NCBI GenBank assembly: GCA_030374765.1
Contig: JARGXX010000071.1
Location: 186,001 to 250,000 of the forward strand
Reading direction: 5' to 3'
Length of the DNA stretch: 64,000 bases
Source: Agarophyton chilense
Lineage: Eukaryota > Rhodophyta > Florideophyceae > Gracilariales > Gracilariaceae
In this document: positions 61,785-64,000 of the stretch, in pieces
Layout of the letters: each line of letters starts with the position of its first letter
Position numbering within the stretch: the stretch's first letter is position 1
Notes under the pieces: generated by a model
Seen by the model: only the letters and a program-made list of their open reading frames with translations
What the model was told of the DNA's origin: nothing
The model's database searches: none
Position numbers and translations under genes: made by a program

Positions 61785-64000
61785 TGGCCGAACCCAACCT
61801 GCAATCGGAAGGCCAATCGATACCCAGAACCTTGAAGGTGAAAGAGAACACTCCGGTTTGTCATATGAAGTACAAAAACTATAAATTACGTGCTTCAATG
61901 TGTTTCTCCGATCGCCTTGCGGTTTCAGTCAGCTGCGTGTTGGATATGGGGGCCTGCCCAAACGGCCTGAACTCCCGCGTCATACCTGAGGCTGTACTTT
62001 GGAACTTGAGCCGACCTCCAGACAACAACCCACTGGTGAATGCAAATGAGCGCCCATTAAACCTTCGAGGTATGCTCACCACTGTGGTGCAGCTCGGACA
62101 CCTCAAGGTAGGACTGCAATTCTTTGTTGTCGACCGTTGACCAACAGACGGCCTACTAGGTACGAACCTCATTGACAGACAGATCAAAGCAATCCCTCCT
62201 GGTTCCCGTACCGTCGCCCTACGTTACGGGGGACGAATTTTTATTTCAGGTAATACGGAAATCAAACGGGGATGGTTCGTCAAACCGAAGAAGACGATAT
62301 CCACCGAAACGGTATCTAACAAAGTGCGCATTACCAAACAGGTTGTTATCCCGCCAATGCACCAAATATTGGAACTGGTGTCTTGTGCGACCCCCGAACT
62401 GGTCAAACTACAAAACCATCCGAGGTTTGCACATGGAAACCTCACCTTGATGGCCACCGGGATTGTCGACAACATCCCAAATCAACCCTTTAAGGTGTCT
62501 CTCAGCAACTTCAGCAGTCATGACGTGAAGTTGCCGAAAAATACCAATGTTGGCATCGCACTACCGGCACCACAAGGGGTCTTCACCGTAGCTCACACTG
62601 ATCTCGGCGAGGTCGCCTTTGGTAAGGAAGGGGGGTGCGCAAATGCGTCCACAACCACAAAGGTATCGATAAATACCATCTTGGAAGCAAAGCTAACCGA
62701 TAAGGCATCGGTAGACACGGAAAAGGAACCTGACCCTGAGAGGCAATTGCAAAATACAGTCTGGATCGGTGAAGATAACGGCGAACTGCGAGGCCGTATT
62801 CTCGACCTTCTGGAGGAGTTTGAAACCATGGGGTCAGGCCATCTGGGCCAAATTAAGGCCACACAGCATTGCATCGAGCTCTTCTCTGACTCGAAGCCTA
62901 TTTATCAGCAACTATACCGTGCAGGTCCGAAGACAAGAGAAGTAGAACTCAACGAAGTGGAGCGAATGATCCAAGAAGGTGTAATTGAACCAGCCAACTC
63001 AGATTGGGCTAGTCCCGTGGTTCTGGTTCACAAGAAAGGGGATAACCGTATGAATTTCTGTTTGGACTACAGGAGGCTCAATAGCGTGACCATCAGGGAT
63101 TCGTACCCAATACCTAGAATGGATGAGTGCATCGACTCCTTGGGAGATGCGCAGATATTTACCACGTTGGATGCCAATTGTGGTTATTGGCAGGTACCTG
63201 TAGGTGAAGAAGATCGAGACAAAACGACCTTCACGTGCCCTGCAGGTTTGTTTCGCTTCACGCGGATGCCTTTCGGGTTGCGCAATGCTCCAGCCACCTT
63301 TCAAAGGGCGCTGGACATCATCTTTTCGAAGGTTAAATGGACAACCGCCCTGGTATACATCGATGATGTAATAATCTATTCCAGATCGGTAGAAGAGCAT
63401 TTTGCACACGTACGCACCGTACTAACCCTCCTAGCTGAGGCGGGGGTGACGCTGAAGCTACGCAAATGAGGGTTCTTTACCAGAACGGTTGAATACCTGG
63501 GCAACATCATAGGCCCTGGTACCCTAGAGGTTGGGCCGAGCAACATTAGAGCCGCACAGGAGGTCCAGTTGCCACGATCTCAGACAGACGTACGATCCTT
63601 TATAGGTTTATGTAACGTCTATTGTCGCTTCGTGAAGGGATTCGCGAAAATAGCGGCTCCCCTCTACAAGAAGCTCCAGAAAGGTGAACCTGAACGGTTT
63701 GAGAATCTATCGAACGACGAAATGGATACCTTTGAGGAATTGAAACGAGCGCTGGTGTCGCCGCCGATCTTAGCGTTACCGAAAACAGGTCTACCGTAAA
63801 AGCTGGATACAGATGCATCCCATGCCCAAATTGGTTGTTGTCTCATGCAGAAGCAGCACAACGGAGACAAATTACCTATAGGGTACTGGAGCCGCACTAT
63901 GAATGAGTCGGAGCAGAACTACACGGTAGCCGCGAAGGAATGTCTAGCAGTAGTGTGGAGCATGTTGGCGCTCCGTCCATACCTTTATGGTGAGCGCTTT
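61784..64000 (+). pseudogene. pol of chromovirus copy 2, partial
   Basis: Same frame from the ATG at 61784 to the window end, with stops at 62138 TGA, 63467 TGA and 63797 TAA. Protease-like start (LDMGACPN), reverse transcriptase with FGLRNAPATFQ and YIDDVIIYS (63280-63375), and the start of RNase H (TDASHAQIGCCL at about 63810). The TGA at 63467 is at the same codon as the TGA at 8977 in copy 1. Confidence 0.9.

Larger units (their letters stand above)
59252..64000 (+). mobile_element. Ty3/gypsy chromovirus, copy 2 (5'-truncated, runs off window)
   Basis: Closely related to copy 1 across LTR, gag and pol. Its 5' LTR lacks the first 180 or so bases. It has neither of the nested inserts of copy 1 but has its own gag deletion and extra stops. 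Confidence 0.93.

Overview
This is a nuclear segment of a eukaryote, most likely a unicellular red alga. Genes are closely packed, and most are intronless or carry a few GT-AG introns of about 74-118 nt. The clearest lineage hint is a eukaryotic-type glutamine synthetase with an N-terminal presequence carrying an FVPG motif, as in red-algal and glaucophyte plastid precursors. The gene set (ALG10, CDK5RAP3/C53, an FANCA candidate, a SAP30-like protein, a copine-type double-C2 protein, an FHA/SAP chromatin protein) is plainly eukaryotic. The red-algal assignment is inference.

Layout. 1-2266: a C2-domain plus alpha/beta-hydrolase gene on the minus strand, cut by the window start. 2788-13864: nested transposons. 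A decayed Tc1/mariner element is interrupted by a Ty3/gypsy chromovirus with two 634-bp LTRs and a pol frame ending in a chromodomain. That element is itself interrupted by a 667-bp LTR-like insert in gag and by a 915-bp solo LTR with a 5-bp target duplication inside its 3' LTR. 13865-18417: gene-poor, with coding relics. 18418-44119: ordinary genes (a 47-residue basic protein, a propeller-like protein, glucose-6-phosphate 1-epimerase, glutamine synthetase, FANCA candidate, ALG10, an unknown protein, double-C2 protein, FHA/SAP protein, 5'-nucleotidase family protein, aminopeptidase P). 44558-56412: a GC-rich block holding SAP30-like, QueF (a bacterial-type queuosine-pathway enzyme, unusual in a eukaryote), CDK5RAP3/C53, a TPR protein and an isoamyl-acetate-hydrolase-like SGNH esterase. 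This block is split by a complete 6.2-kb Mutator-like element (45974-52173) inserted one base after the QueF stop codon. 57340-64000: a pogo/Tigger relic, palindromic tandem repeats and a second, 5'-truncated copy of the chromovirus that runs off the window end.

The most interesting item is the Mutator-like element. It has 235-bp near-identical terminal inverted repeats, an 8-bp target duplication, and one intact 1679-codon gene. That gene fuses a Ulp1/SENP-like protease, two WRKY-GCM1/FLYWCH-like zinc fingers, a MULE transposase core and a SWIM finger. About 95 bp of the gene is also copied in inverted orientation next to the right terminal repeat. The ordinary genes do not form an operon; they cover ER/N-glycan quality control (ALG10, C53), chromatin (SAP30-like, FHA/SAP), DNA repair (FANCA candidate), nitrogen assimilation and tRNA-base metabolism.
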